NCBI GenBank assembly: GCA_964501265.1
Contig: CAZCSK010000006.1
Span: 12,969 to 76,968, forward strand
Direction of reading: 5' to 3'
Source of the DNA: CAZCSK01 sp964501265
GTDB taxonomy: Bacteria; Actinomycetota; CADDZG01; JAHWKV01
Length of the DNA: 64,000 nt
Positions 1-8,170 of this stretch are shown piece after piece. The position numbers and the translations under genes were made by a program. The notes under the pieces were generated by a model that had not been told where the DNA came from, did no database searches, and saw only the letters and a list, made by a program, of their open reading frames with translations. Numbering within the stretch: position 1 is the first letter of the stretch; the number at the start of each line of letters is the position of its first letter.

Positions 1-1816
1 CGTCGACAACCCTGAAGGGACGGTCCCGCGGCAAGCCGAGGTGCGCCAGGTCTAGCCCGAGTGTCGTTTCCTGAACCCAATGGGGATCGAGACTCACGAC
101 CATCAGCAGAACGTCTCGACGATCCTGGGTGACTTTGGAGTAAGCGATCACCGAATCGTTGGATGAGTGGTGAAAGCGGATGTTGCCCAACTTTCGCAAG
201 GCAGGGTGGTTGCGGCGAATGTTATTGATGCGCCCGATCAAAGACGCGAGAGAGGGGCGGTTCCAATCCCGCTCTGGAATCTCATACTTTTCGGAATTGA
301 GGTATTCCTCATTTTCACTCGACGCCGGCATGTTCTCGGCTAGTTCGTAACCGCTGTAGATTCCGTAAGAGGGACTCATCGTTGCGGCCAGTACTAGACG
401 CTGCATGAAAGCTGCCGGAGGCCCGTTGCGAAGAGGGCCGCTCAGTATGTCGGGCGTGTTTGGCCAAAAGTTGGGACGCAGATAATTCGACGCCGGGCCG
501 TAGGCCAATTCGTTCAGATACTCGGTAAGTCCCCACTTGCTTTCTCGCCAAGTGAAGTACGTGTAGCTCTGAGTGAATCCTATCTCCGCAAGTTTTTCCA
601 TAATCTTGGGTCGCGTGAAAGCTTCGGCCAGAAATATCACATCGGGATGATCGGCTCTGACTTCCGACAAGATCCAATCCCAGAATGCGAAAGGCTTGGT
701 GTGAGGATTGTCCACCCGGAAAATCTTGACCCCATGGGAAATCCAGAAATCCAGGATCGACTTGCAGGCTTCCCACATCTGCTGGTGACCCGTATCCGGC
801 CAGAAGTTCATCGGGTAGATGTCCTGATATTTCTTCGGCGGGTTCTCGGCGTATTTGATCGTGCCGTCTGGCCGGTGATGAAACCACTCCGGATGCTCGG
901 TCACCCAAGGATGATCTGGCGAACATTGCAAGGCGTAATCAAGGGCGATCTCCAAATCCAGGGATTGCGCTTCGGCAACCAGCCTGTCGAAGTCTTTGAT
1001 CGTGCCAAGATCCGCGTTGACAGCTGTGTGACCTCCCTCGGAGGAGCCAATCGCCCATGGGCTTCCCGGATCTGTGGGCTTCGCCTTTAGAGCGTTGTTG
1101 CGGCCCTTGCGGTGGGTGGTTCCGATCGGGTGGATCGGTGGAAAGTAAACGACCTCGAATCCCATCGCGGCAATATGTCGCAACCGTTTCATCGTGCCTT
1201 CGAAGCCGCCTGAAGAACGTGGGAACATCTCATACCAGGCCCCGAAGAGCGCTCTTTCTCGATCGACCCAAATCCGCATGGGGGTGCCGCGCGTAAGATC
1301 GTCACGAACCGGGTGAGTGGCAACTAGTTCTGCAATTGCAGGATCCAATGCGGGCAACAACCTCTGCTTCAATGAGAGGCTCTCGTCGCGGAGCGTATCG
1401 ATCGCATCTGTCAGTGGCGCGCGTTCGGCCAGGGGAACGCGGTGGCCCTCAAGCAAGGCCGCTCCCTCTGCTATGTCGACTCTCACATCCTGGTTCCCTG
1501 AAATGTTGGCCATCAAGTTCTTTCGCCAGGTGAGATAGCGGTCGGTCCAGGCTTCGACGACGAACGTGTGCGGACCGAGCGTCTGAGGAACAAGAGTCCC
1601 TTCCCACGCGTCAATGCCAACTTCCTTCATGGGGGCGTGGTTCCAACCCCGGGTTCCGTCGAGGCGCCAGCGAACCGCCGCGGACAGCTCATCGTGACCT
1701 TCTCGATATATGTCGGCTCTGACCTGGACCCTCTCTCCGACGACCGCTTTGGTCGGGTGCACTCCTCCGGGCGTGCGCGGGCCTAGGTTCTCGATGACGA
1801 TGCGGCCTTGTCCCAT
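1..1816 (-). CDS. glgE: GlgE, alpha-1,4-glucan:maltose-1-phosphate maltosyltransferase, C-terminus cut by window start
   Basis: My translation of the minus strand gives 605 open codons running off base 1. GlgE adds maltosyl units from maltose-1-phosphate to alpha-1,4-glucans in the cytoplasm. Seen: an N-terminal beta-sandwich region, then a GH13_3 barrel with the GlgE signature FRVDNPHTKP (nucleophile Asp, around 700-730), the acid/base Glu in FLAEAFTRPK, and ERDWNRPSLASLIGRIN near the end. Family proteins are about 660-700 residues, so roughly 50-90 are missing. The ATG (1814-1816) directly follows the TAA of the upstream GCS2 gene (TAAATG), so it is the last visible gene of a minus-strand operon. 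No trehalose or maltokinase gene is visible in the window; one could lie beyond base 1. Confidence 0.93.
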   Translation of the reverse strand, partial: MGQGRIVIENLGPRTPGGVHPTKAVVGERVQVRADIYREGHDELSAAVRWRLDGTRGWNHAPMKEVGIDAWEGTLVPQTLGPHTFVVEAWTDRYLTWRKNLMANISGNQDVRVDIAEGAALLEGHRVPLAERAPLTDAIDTLRDESLSLKQRLLPALDPAIAELVATHPVRDDLTRGTPMRIWVDRERALFGAWYEMFPRSSGGFEGTMKRLRHIAAMGFEVVYFPPIHPIGTTHRKGRNNALKAKPTDPGSPWAIGSSEGGHTAVNADLGTIKDFDRLVAEAQSLDLEIALDYALQCSPDHPWVTEHPEWFHHRPDGTIKYAENPPKKYQDIYPMNFWPDTGHQQMWEACKSILDFWISHGVKIFRVDNPHTKPFAFWDWILSEVRADHPDVIFLAEAFTRPKIMEKLAEIGFTQSYTYFTWRESKWGLTEYLNELAYGPASNYLRPNFWPNTPDILSGPLRNGPPAAFMQRLVLAATMSPSYGIYSGYELAENMPASSENEEYLNSEKYEIPERDWNRPSLASLIGRINNIRRNHPALRKLGNIRFHHSSNDSVIAYSKVTQDRRDVLLMVVSLDPHWVQETTLGLDLAHLGLPRDRPFRVVD

Positions 1817-3718
1817 TTAAGTGCGGAGTTTTTCTTCGAGCAACTCCGCGGCAATGTCCATGAAGTCACGCTCGGTTACCATGCCAACCAGGCGCCCGCC
1901 GGAGACTACCGGGAGGCTTCCGATCCGGTACTCCCGCATGATTTCGATGGCTCGGATCGTCGGAGTTTCAGGGTTAACGACAATGGGATCAGGAACCATG
2001 ATGTCGGCCACGGCCACCGGATTATCGGGATCGATTTTCCCTTGGGCCATCACTCGAAGCACCGCTCTATATGAGACGATACCAATCAAGCGGTGATCGC
2101 GGTCCTCGACCGCAACGTGTCGAATGCGCTCCCACTCCATCAAATTTGCCACCAAGTCGACAGACTCGTCAGCCTGAACTGAGGTCACATCGGTCTGCAT
2201 ATATTGCTCGACCTTGAAGTAGTTGTGCCCTCCCGCCCCGGTCTCCTCCGACTCCGCAAGTTCCCATTCGCTCACTGCTTTTGCCCCCTTCTGTCTGGTC
2301 ACGGTGGCCGCGGTCAGAGCATTCAATCGCTGCCCAAGAGTTCCGCGGCCCTTCATTTCCGCGAAGGATTGCAACATCCAACGTGAGCCTGTGCGCCCCG
2401 ACGCGACTCTTTTCTCTATCACACTCAAATACTTGTCGGAGTCCTTTGATGAGATTCCCCTTCTTGCCAGGCCCTCCGAAGCTGCCGGCAGCAGATCATC
2501 CAGGATCAGGTTGGCGGCGGGCGCCTCCTTGCCATCAAGCCACGCAAAGTGCGCACCAAGCCCCTGGCGCCCCGCAGCGAGAAAGTTCGCTTTGGCATGT
2601 TCGAACTCGATCACTTTGGTAACGTCGTCGTAGCGCGCCGACAGTTCCTCCATGAGGCCCAGCCAGAAAGCGGCATTTGCCACCTCGTCTAAGATGCTTG
2701 GTCCCGAAGGCATTACTCGGTTCTCAATTCGCAAGTGCGCCTTGCCGTCGAGAACCCCATAGCAAGGGCGATTCCAGCGGTAGACGGTTCCGTTTTGTAA
2801 ACGCAAAGCGGTGAGATCGGGAGCGAGCCCATCGCGAAGTTTCTGAAAGGGATCTTCCTCGATCGGAGCGCCCACAAGTGCGCGAAAACGAGCAACGTCT
2901 TCTTTGTAAATCTCGGTGATGGACTTGCGGACCCAGCCGCTCCCAAACGTCACGCGGGGGCTGCTCTCGCGCAAATGTGACTGAGTGCGGGTATCAATGG
3001 CCTGCTGAAACAGCGCAATCCGGGTCTCCGCCCAAAGTCGCCGCCCAAAAAGCATCGGAGAGTTGCAGGACACTGCAAGCACCGGACCCGAGAGCGCCTG
3101 AGCAACGTTGTACATATTTGCGAACTCGGTGGCCCCGACCTGAACGTGCACCTGAAAACTTGCGTTGCAGGACTCCAGCATTATCGAGTCGTGCTGAACC
3201 ATCAGTTCGTCGAGACCCTTTATGTAAAATTCGTAAGCCGACCCGCGCAATTGACCGATCGCCTTGTTTATCGCAATGTAGCGAGGGTTGGGCGTCATGT
3301 TGTCCAGACCCAGGTCGGACAGGCGAAGAGTTGGCAAAATGCCGGTCAGGATCACCCCCACTCCGACCTCAGCGGCAACTTTCCTGAGCCTTTCCAGCAC
3401 CGTCGTCATCTCTTTTTGCATCCGAGTGAAACAGTTCCCCGACAACACGATCGGGTCGAGGTTGAACTCGAGGTTGAACAGCCCCAGTTCAGTCGTAAAG
3501 TGGGAATCGTCGATTTTGTCCAGGATCTTCAGCGCCGCAGGTGCCGGATGCCAACCCGAATCGATCAGAAATACTTCCTGCTCGGTGCCCGTGCGTCGGA
3601 TCCCTTCCTCAATTCCACCGTCGATGATCAATTGCTCGAGTGCGCGCAGATCCCGAAGGAGGTAGCGCATGAACTGGCGGCGCTCCTCGCCTCCGAATTC
3701 ACCCGTTTCGGCGGTCAT
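1817..3718 (-). CDS. GCS2-family glutamate-cysteine-ligase-like amidoligase fused to a C-terminal CBS-domain pair
   Basis: 633 residues from the ATG at 3718, chosen because it gives an ATGA overlap with the preceding esterase; an upstream in-frame start at 3778 would add 20 residues inside that gene. Residues about 25-450 match the GCS2 (YbdK/EgtA-like) fold, with GTEQEVFLID and FNLEFNLDP lining the glutamate/ATP site; such enzymes join the gamma-carboxyl of glutamate to an amine using ATP. Residues about 505-630 form two CBS motifs (YMQTDVTSVQADESV..., VADIMVPDPIVVNPETPT...), which in other proteins bind adenine nucleotides. The CBS tail is not part of ordinary GshA/EgtA. The real amine acceptor is unknown; the neighbourhood (glgE, glgB, ATP-grasp ligases) argues against simple glutathione synthesis, and no gshB-like partner is obvious. 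Confidence 0.85.
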   Translation of the reverse strand: MTAETGEFGGEERRQFMRYLLRDLRALEQLIIDGGIEEGIRRTGTEQEVFLIDSGWHPAPAALKILDKIDDSHFTTELGLFNLEFNLDPIVLSGNCFTRMQKEMTTVLERLRKVAAEVGVGVILTGILPTLRLSDLGLDNMTPNPRYIAINKAIGQLRGSAYEFYIKGLDELMVQHDSIMLESCNASFQVHVQVGATEFANMYNVAQALSGPVLAVSCNSPMLFGRRLWAETRIALFQQAIDTRTQSHLRESSPRVTFGSGWVRKSITEIYKEDVARFRALVGAPIEEDPFQKLRDGLAPDLTALRLQNGTVYRWNRPCYGVLDGKAHLRIENRVMPSGPSILDEVANAAFWLGLMEELSARYDDVTKVIEFEHAKANFLAAGRQGLGAHFAWLDGKEAPAANLILDDLLPAASEGLARRGISSKDSDKYLSVIEKRVASGRTGSRWMLQSFAEMKGRGTLGQRLNALTAATVTRQKGAKAVSEWELAESEETGAGGHNYFKVEQYMQTDVTSVQADESVDLVANLMEWERIRHVAVEDRDHRLIGIVSYRAVLRVMAQGKIDPDNPVAVADIMVPDPIVVNPETPTIRAIEIMREYRIGSLPVVSGGRLVGMVTERDFMDIAAELLEEKLRT

Positions 3719-4440
3719 GCAAACTCGTCGAGGTACTGCGGAAGCATCGAGCGCCAAGTCTGCCAGTTGTGATGCCACTCGGCTCCCCAGGGGTCCATGC
3801 GATTAGGTATCCCCTTGGCACCCAGGGCGTTCGCAACGCGCCACGACTCCCCGATGTCCTCCCAATTACCCTGCCCCGATGCGAGAAGGACAAACCGGCT
3901 GCGCAGCAGATCCAGGTGGTCTCCGGTCAAATCGGGAAGGAAGTGAAGGGGGGACGAGTTGTAGAAGTCTTCGCTCAATTCATCGTCGACCCACTTGAGC
4001 AGATCGTAGGTCCCGGAAAGACAAATAGCGGTAGTAAAGACGTCGGGAAAGCGGCACAAGACGGCAAGTGCGTTGAATGCGCCGATCGACGTGCCTGCAG
4101 CAATGACTCCGATATTTGGATCAGCGCAATCGGTCCGGATCGCAGGCACGACCTCGTTATAGATGAAGGAATGGAACTGGTTTTGAACATGAGAACGGTG
4201 ACGCGCCGTCCCGTCTTGTTGCAACAAAGTGCGTCCGGCGACCGAGTCGACTGAGTACACCTTGATCCGCTTGGCCGTCAGCAGGTCTTCCAGCGCATCG
4301 ATCATGAGAAAACGTTCGATCTCTTCAGCGTCCCCACCGGCAGTCGGAAAGAGCAGCACGGGCGTGCCAACTTCTCCCCATCGGGCCACCGCGACCTCCT
4401 GGTCCAGGCGGTCGGAGCGCCAACTCGTGCTGATCTTCAT
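3715..4440 (-). CDS. esterase-D-fold alpha/beta hydrolase (first of two in the cluster)
   Basis: 241 residues from the ATG at 4440, which overlaps the TGA of the upstream ATP-grasp gene (ATGA); a start 18 bases earlier is possible. Nucleophile elbow GTSIG sits in AAGTSIGAFNAL (about residue 115) and the likely catalytic His is in EWHHNWQTWR near the C-terminus, as in esterase D/putative-esterase (PF00756) proteins. No signal peptide, so cytoplasmic. It sits between a GCS2 amidoligase and an ATP-grasp ligase with overlapping codons on both sides, implying tight co-translation. Substrate unknown; hydrolysis or transfer of an acyl/aminoacyl ester in the cluster's pathway is inference. Confidence 0.8.
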   Translation of the reverse strand: MKISTSWRSDRLDQEVAVARWGEVGTPVLLFPTAGGDAEEIERFLMIDALEDLLTAKRIKVYSVDSVAGRTLLQQDGTARHRSHVQNQFHSFIYNEVVPAIRTDCADPNIGVIAAGTSIGAFNALAVLCRFPDVFTTAICLSGTYDLLKWVDDELSEDFYNSSPLHFLPDLTGDHLDLLRSRFVLLASGQGNWEDIGESWRVANALGAKGIPNRMDPWGAEWHHNWQTWRSMLPQYLDEFA

Positions 4441-5669
4441 TTCTCGTCTTTTCTCCAATCTTGTATCCGGCTCCAGAAGAGTTCGGTGAACGCCTCCACT
4501 TCATGAGCCGGATAAAGCGCCGCGACCTTTTGGCGCACCGCGTCGCGGGCGGTCTCGGTCCCGAAGAACTCCCACGTCACTTCGTCTAGATTCCCCAAGT
4601 ACTTGTCGCAGAACTTCTCGAACCGGTCAGCGGAGAGCCTGCCTCGGGCGATATCGGCGTAGGCGGCAAGCTGCTCCCTGTAGGGCAAACCCTCTTCTTT
4701 CGCTTTCAGGAACGGCGCCCAGTTGAGATTCATCGCCATCGGGCGTTTCGTTGCTGCGCAGAATAGCGACCAGCGCAGATTCGCCTTTATCAGCCAGGGG
4801 AAGTGGTAGTGAAGCGATGTCACCTGCGAGTCGGGACATGGATTTGCGAAGTCGATGGGATACCAGACCCCTTCTTTGCGAAGCGCCTCACAAGAATTGA
4901 AATCCCATCCGAATAGCGTGTTGATCGTAAGTGTCATGTCGGCCAGCAACGATTCTTCGTCAGCGTCAAGAAAGTTACGCTCCGTTTGGTAGCGGTCGTG
5001 GAGAGGCGCGGATGGATCGTAGGCAACGGTGTAGGTCTGGGGGCCAAGACCGATACATCGCGCGAACCGGTCGAAGGGCTCAACGGCTTCCTGCAGGTGC
5101 ATCACTCGAGTCCCGCTTTGGTCGTAGGCTTTGCGGAGTGCCGCTTCGTCATCGATGCGGCTCACGCCTGCCCAGCCTCCGCCGTCGTAGGGCTTCATGA
5201 ACATCGGGTATCCAATCTTTGCGCCGATGGCTCCCAAATCGAACAACTGCGCGTATCTGTCGAGAGTTACCTGCAGGTCGGGGCTAGGTTCGTAGGACTT
5301 TGCCGGGATCATCCACGTTTCCGGGATCGGCAAACCCAGGTGCATCATCACGCAATAAGCTGTGTGCTTCTCCACTGATTGCACGGTCCAGGGATTGTTG
5401 AAGACGTAAAGGCCGTCCATCGCGACCCCCTTCTTGATCCACTCCCGGCTCGTGCTGTACCAGTGAGTGAGTCGATCGATCACCAGGTCATAGCGGCACG
5501 GCTGGCGCAGGTCAAAAGGTTCGATGGTCACACGATTGACTTCGAAGGAGATGTCCTCACCGCGGATCTTGATGGTCAAGTCAAGACGTTTGAGAATCTC
5601 CTCGTAGCACAATGGCCAGCAGATATCAGCGCCCAGCGAAAGACCGATTCTGCGCGTTGATTCCGTCAT
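4437..5669 (-). CDS. ATP-grasp ligase, RimK-like (cluster ligase 1)
   Basis: 410 residues from the ATG at 5669; the open frame continues upstream through the palindromic repeat, but the protein-like sequence starts at MTESTRRIGLSLG. ATP-grasp features: the KIGYPMFMKPYDGGGWAGV segment (about residues 155-175) contains the ATP-binding Lys and glycine loop, and WYPIDFANPCPDSQ carries the Asp/Asn metal ligands. These enzymes form amide bonds through acyl-phosphates. It is only distantly similar to the three other ATP-grasp proteins nearby and has a longer aromatic-rich C-terminus, so it probably works on a different substrate. Ends in an ATGA overlap with the esterase. Specific reaction not recognisable. 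Confidence 0.8.
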   Translation of the reverse strand: MTESTRRIGLSLGADICWPLCYEEILKRLDLTIKIRGEDISFEVNRVTIEPFDLRQPCRYDLVIDRLTHWYSTSREWIKKGVAMDGLYVFNNPWTVQSVEKHTAYCVMMHLGLPIPETWMIPAKSYEPSPDLQVTLDRYAQLFDLGAIGAKIGYPMFMKPYDGGGWAGVSRIDDEAALRKAYDQSGTRVMHLQEAVEPFDRFARCIGLGPQTYTVAYDPSAPLHDRYQTERNFLDADEESLLADMTLTINTLFGWDFNSCEALRKEGVWYPIDFANPCPDSQVTSLHYHFPWLIKANLRWSLFCAATKRPMAMNLNWAPFLKAKEEGLPYREQLAAYADIARGRLSADRFEKFCDKYLGNLDEVTWEFFGTETARDAVRQKVAALYPAHEVEAFTELFWSRIQDWRKDEK

Positions 5670-5720
5670 CGCGCTTTCAACTCTACCGTCTCGCGGTTTC
5701 ATGCTCGGACCGGCGCCCTC

Positions 5721-5780
5721 GGGGGCGCGACACCCCGGTACCCGATTCCACTCAGGGGGGTGTGGGGGTGTCGCGCCCCC
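5721..5780. repeat. dispersed palindromic repeat, copy 1
   Basis: Perfect 16-bp inverted repeat: GGGGGCGCGACACCCC at 5721-5736 and its reverse complement at 5765-5780, separated by 28 bases. The second copy at 48679-48730 has identical arms, a similar right-hand flank (GGGGTGTGGGGGTG) and a shorter loop. It lies in the intergenic gap between two minus-strand genes, so it is not a simple convergent terminator; there is no T-run. Confidence 0.85.
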
Positions 5781-5801
5781 GGGCGGGGGTGCCTCCATGT
5801 T

Positions 5802-6911
5802 TCAGCCCGGGAATAGCCACGAGAGCCCCTCTTCGAGGCGGTCGCGCCAGTTCTCCCAGTTGTGGCCGTCGGGGGCTTCGACGTAATGCACCTCCATCCC
5901 GGTTGCTTCGAGAATCTTCGAGAAGACCCTGTTTTCTTGGAACAGGGGCTCGTGGAGCCCACAACTCAGGAAGGCCCTTTCACTCACTCGCTTGGGATCT
6001 TCTCGGAATCTCTTTATGAATCGAAGGACCGGAGTAAAAATGCGATCGGCGCGAAGAGGGCCGATATCTGTCATCGCGAAGGAGCCCGACTGAAGCAGAA
6101 GGCTTCCAAACAAACCCGGGTATCGGTAAGCAGTCGAGAGCGCCGCTATTGCTCCAAATGAAGCGCCCATGAGGGCACGAAGCTCGGGTCTGGAAACAAG
6201 ACCGAACTTGTGCTCGACTTCGGGAATGAGCTCGCGCGCTACGAACTTCGCGTGCGCTGGATCGTCCGCATACTCTGTGAGCCGGTTTTGCGGATGAAGC
6301 AAGGCAGCGACTAGGGGGGCCACAACGCCGCGATGTATCAAATTGTCGAGGACAATCTTGAGGTCCGAGTAGGCAAGGTAATCGCCTCCGTCGTGAACTA
6401 CGAGCAACGGGTACGCGGCGTCGTCCCCAAAACTCCGAGGTACGTACATAGTGACTGTGCATTCGCGCCTCAGGGCTCGACTGTTAATCGAAATTTCCTC
6501 GAGAGTCCCCGACTCGGCTAAAGGATCCAGAATCGCCCAATCCGGCTTCTCGTAGCCAAAACCGTGACACACGGAGTTCGTTCCGAATGCCCCGCGGGCC
6601 TTGAAGGGATTGAGTGGATCCTCAAGCCAATGGGTGCCGCCATTCGACGAGACTTGGAATTTGTATTCTACGCGTGAATGTTCTGGAATCTCCGCCGTCG
6701 CAAACCACAGATCCGTCCCTTTAACGCGCGTCAGAGCGTAGAAGGCATCGGGCCGGGGGATGAAGAGCTGGAGGTTTACTTCGTCGGCATCGCCTAAATA
6801 TAGAAAGGTGCACGAAGTCCCTTCGACGACTGGGATCGTCCGCGCGGCGAGAAATTCGTCGACATCGCCGTGGACGAGTTCGGCGAGCGCCTTGACAACC
6901 GACTCGCTCAG
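5802..6911 (-). CDS. CBM48-like domain plus esterase-D-fold hydrolase (second esterase)
   Basis: About 369 residues. Residues about 20-120 look like a CBM48/E-set module (TSCTFLYLGDADEVNLQLF, EYKFQVSSNGG, DPLNPFKARG), as found before the esterase domain of enterochelin-esterase-like proteins and in glucan-branching enzymes. The C-terminal part has the GASFG nucleophile elbow and ends with DGHNWENWRDRL, the catalytic His. Start is a puzzle: no ATG, GTG or TTG lies near the beginning of the homologous region; the best position is a CTG at 6911 overlapping the TGA of the upstream ligase (CTGA), preceded by GAAGG. An ATG at 7070 is in frame but would read 159 bases of the ligase gene. Substrate unknown; CBM48 suggests a glucan. 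Confidence 0.78.
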   Translation of the reverse strand: MSESVVKALAELVHGDVDEFLAARTIPVVEGTSCTFLYLGDADEVNLQLFIPRPDAFYALTRVKGTDLWFATAEIPEHSRVEYKFQVSSNGGTHWLEDPLNPFKARGAFGTNSVCHGFGYEKPDWAILDPLAESGTLEEISINSRALRRECTVTMYVPRSFGDDAAYPLLVVHDGGDYLAYSDLKIVLDNLIHRGVVAPLVAALLHPQNRLTEYADDPAHAKFVARELIPEVEHKFGLVSRPELRALMGASFGAIAALSTAYRYPGLFGSLLLQSGSFAMTDIGPLRADRIFTPVLRFIKRFREDPKRVSERAFLSCGLHEPLFQENRVFSKILEATGMEVHYVEAPDGHNWENWRDRLEEGLSWLFPG

Positions 6912-8131
6912 GCCGCTCGCACCTTCAGCGTGCGTCCCACTTCGTCGAGCATCTCGCGCAAGGTGTCGTAGTCGGGGTGGCGCATGCGGACCCAGGCATT
7001 GGCCATGTAGCCGGCACTGACCGGTTGAGTCGGAGTTCCCACCCTGGGAAGATGTATGTCGAGAATCCACCTCCCGAAGGCTCGGTTGATGATCTCAACC
7101 CCCTCATAACCATCGATGTTTCCATCCTGGCTCGGCCGCAGAGCGATGATTCCTGCGGAATAGCGCCTCGTTGGAAACTGTTTGGGCTGCCCGTGCACGA
7201 CGGCGTGAGCCCACTCCGAGTAGATGTCCATCTCGTTGCCTGCGCTATATAAATCCCAGCATCCAACGCCTGGAGGCCTACATCCAATCTCTGAGAACTT
7301 GAGCCCCTTCGGCCCGAAGAACCACTCCATGTGCGTTGCCGAAGTCTCGATCCCCAAGAGCTCAACCACCCTCCTTCCCATTTCCTTGACTTCCGCATAG
7401 GCGGGGGCGGAATCCAGACGATTCGTCGTTATGAACTGAGGTGAGATCCACCGCGTTCGCATCGCCTCGAGCACATTGGGATAGTAATGACAGGCGAAAT
7501 CGTGGACGATTCTTCCATCGATTGTAATAGTGTCGTAGAAACCCTCGTGGCCCTCGATGTATTCCTCTACAGCCACCGAGTGACCGCTCTCGACGCCGCA
7601 GTCGATGATCACAGCTTCAAGTTCCGCGGGGTCATCGGCGCGAAATGTCCCGGACGCACCGGCGGCGGCTCGCGGTTTAACGATCACGGGGAACCCAACC
7701 CGGGCGACGAACTCTCTGACTTCCTCGCCGGAAGATGCTGCGGTGGAATCGGCGCATGGGACGCCCCCTTCTCGAAGCACCTCCTTCATCGAAGGCTTAT
7801 CCCGGCACAGGAAGGCTGTGCGAACTGACGTGCCCGGTATTCCGCAAGCCTCGCGAACATTGGCGGCGGCTAAAATATGCGCCTCAACGGTCGCCTCGAG
7901 CCTGTGCACTCGAGCGTGTTTTTGGACCCTTCGCACCGCGTCGGCCAACGCTTCCTCATCCACGACCGAACGGATCTGCTCGTAATGGGTCAATTGTTGG
8001 CGTAGATCGCCGGGCAGGGACTCCTTCGGAAACTCACCGATTCCAATGACCGTGGCGCCCGCCTCGCTAAGAGCACGAGGAAACTCCTGCTGGTTGGCCG
8101 GAAAGCTGGGTTCGACAAAGATTACGTTCAT
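6908..8131 (-). CDS. ATP-grasp ligase, carbamoyl-phosphate-synthase-like (cluster ligase 2)
   Basis: 407 residues from the ATG at 8131, giving MNVIFVEPSFP, which aligns with the starts of its two paralogues; the in-frame ATG at 8143 falls inside a TAGAAT box and is therefore less likely. ATP-grasp landmarks: RDKPSMKEVLREGGVP, FPVIVKPRAAAGASGTFR (ATP-binding Lys and loop), SVAVEEYIEGHEG (adenine-binding segment) and HMEWFFGPKGLKFSEIGCRPPG (catalytic Glu/Arg). Divergent from ligase 3 with only 39 bases between starts. Known family chemistry is ATP-dependent amide or ester ligation; substrates are unknown. It contains a longer YEGVEIINRAFGRWI C-terminal region shared with its paralogues. Confidence 0.85.
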   Translation of the reverse strand: MNVIFVEPSFPANQQEFPRALSEAGATVIGIGEFPKESLPGDLRQQLTHYEQIRSVVDEEALADAVRRVQKHARVHRLEATVEAHILAAANVREACGIPGTSVRTAFLCRDKPSMKEVLREGGVPCADSTAASSGEEVREFVARVGFPVIVKPRAAAGASGTFRADDPAELEAVIIDCGVESGHSVAVEEYIEGHEGFYDTITIDGRIVHDFACHYYPNVLEAMRTRWISPQFITTNRLDSAPAYAEVKEMGRRVVELLGIETSATHMEWFFGPKGLKFSEIGCRPPGVGCWDLYSAGNEMDIYSEWAHAVVHGQPKQFPTRRYSAGIIALRPSQDGNIDGYEGVEIINRAFGRWILDIHLPRVGTPTQPVSAGYMANAWVRMRHPDYDTLREMLDEVGRTLKVRAA

Positions 8132-8141
8132 ATTCTCTTTC

Positions 8142-8147
8142 ATTCTA
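8142..8147 (-). promoter_or_regulatory. -10 box TAGAAT for the minus-strand ligase operon
   Basis: TAGAAT ends 10 bases before the ATG at 8131, so the transcript would have almost no leader. It would drive ligase 2 and perhaps the genes down to glgE. Confidence 0.5.
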
Positions 8148-8158
8148 GGCGCGGCCGA

Positions 8159-8164
8159 TAGGCT
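8159..8164 (+). promoter_or_regulatory. -10 box TAGGCT for the plus-strand ligases, leaderless
   Basis: TAGGCT, six bases, then the GTG at 8171. Together with the TAGAAT at 8142-8147 on the other strand it makes a compact divergent promoter inside the ligase cluster, 11 bases between boxes. Confidence 0.55.
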
Positions 8165-8170
8165 GGGGTT

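Noticed and set aside
3146..3772. 208-codon open frame on the plus strand opposite the GCS2-CBS gene
   Set aside because: Antisense shadow; no start signal, the GCS2 frame has clear family motifs.
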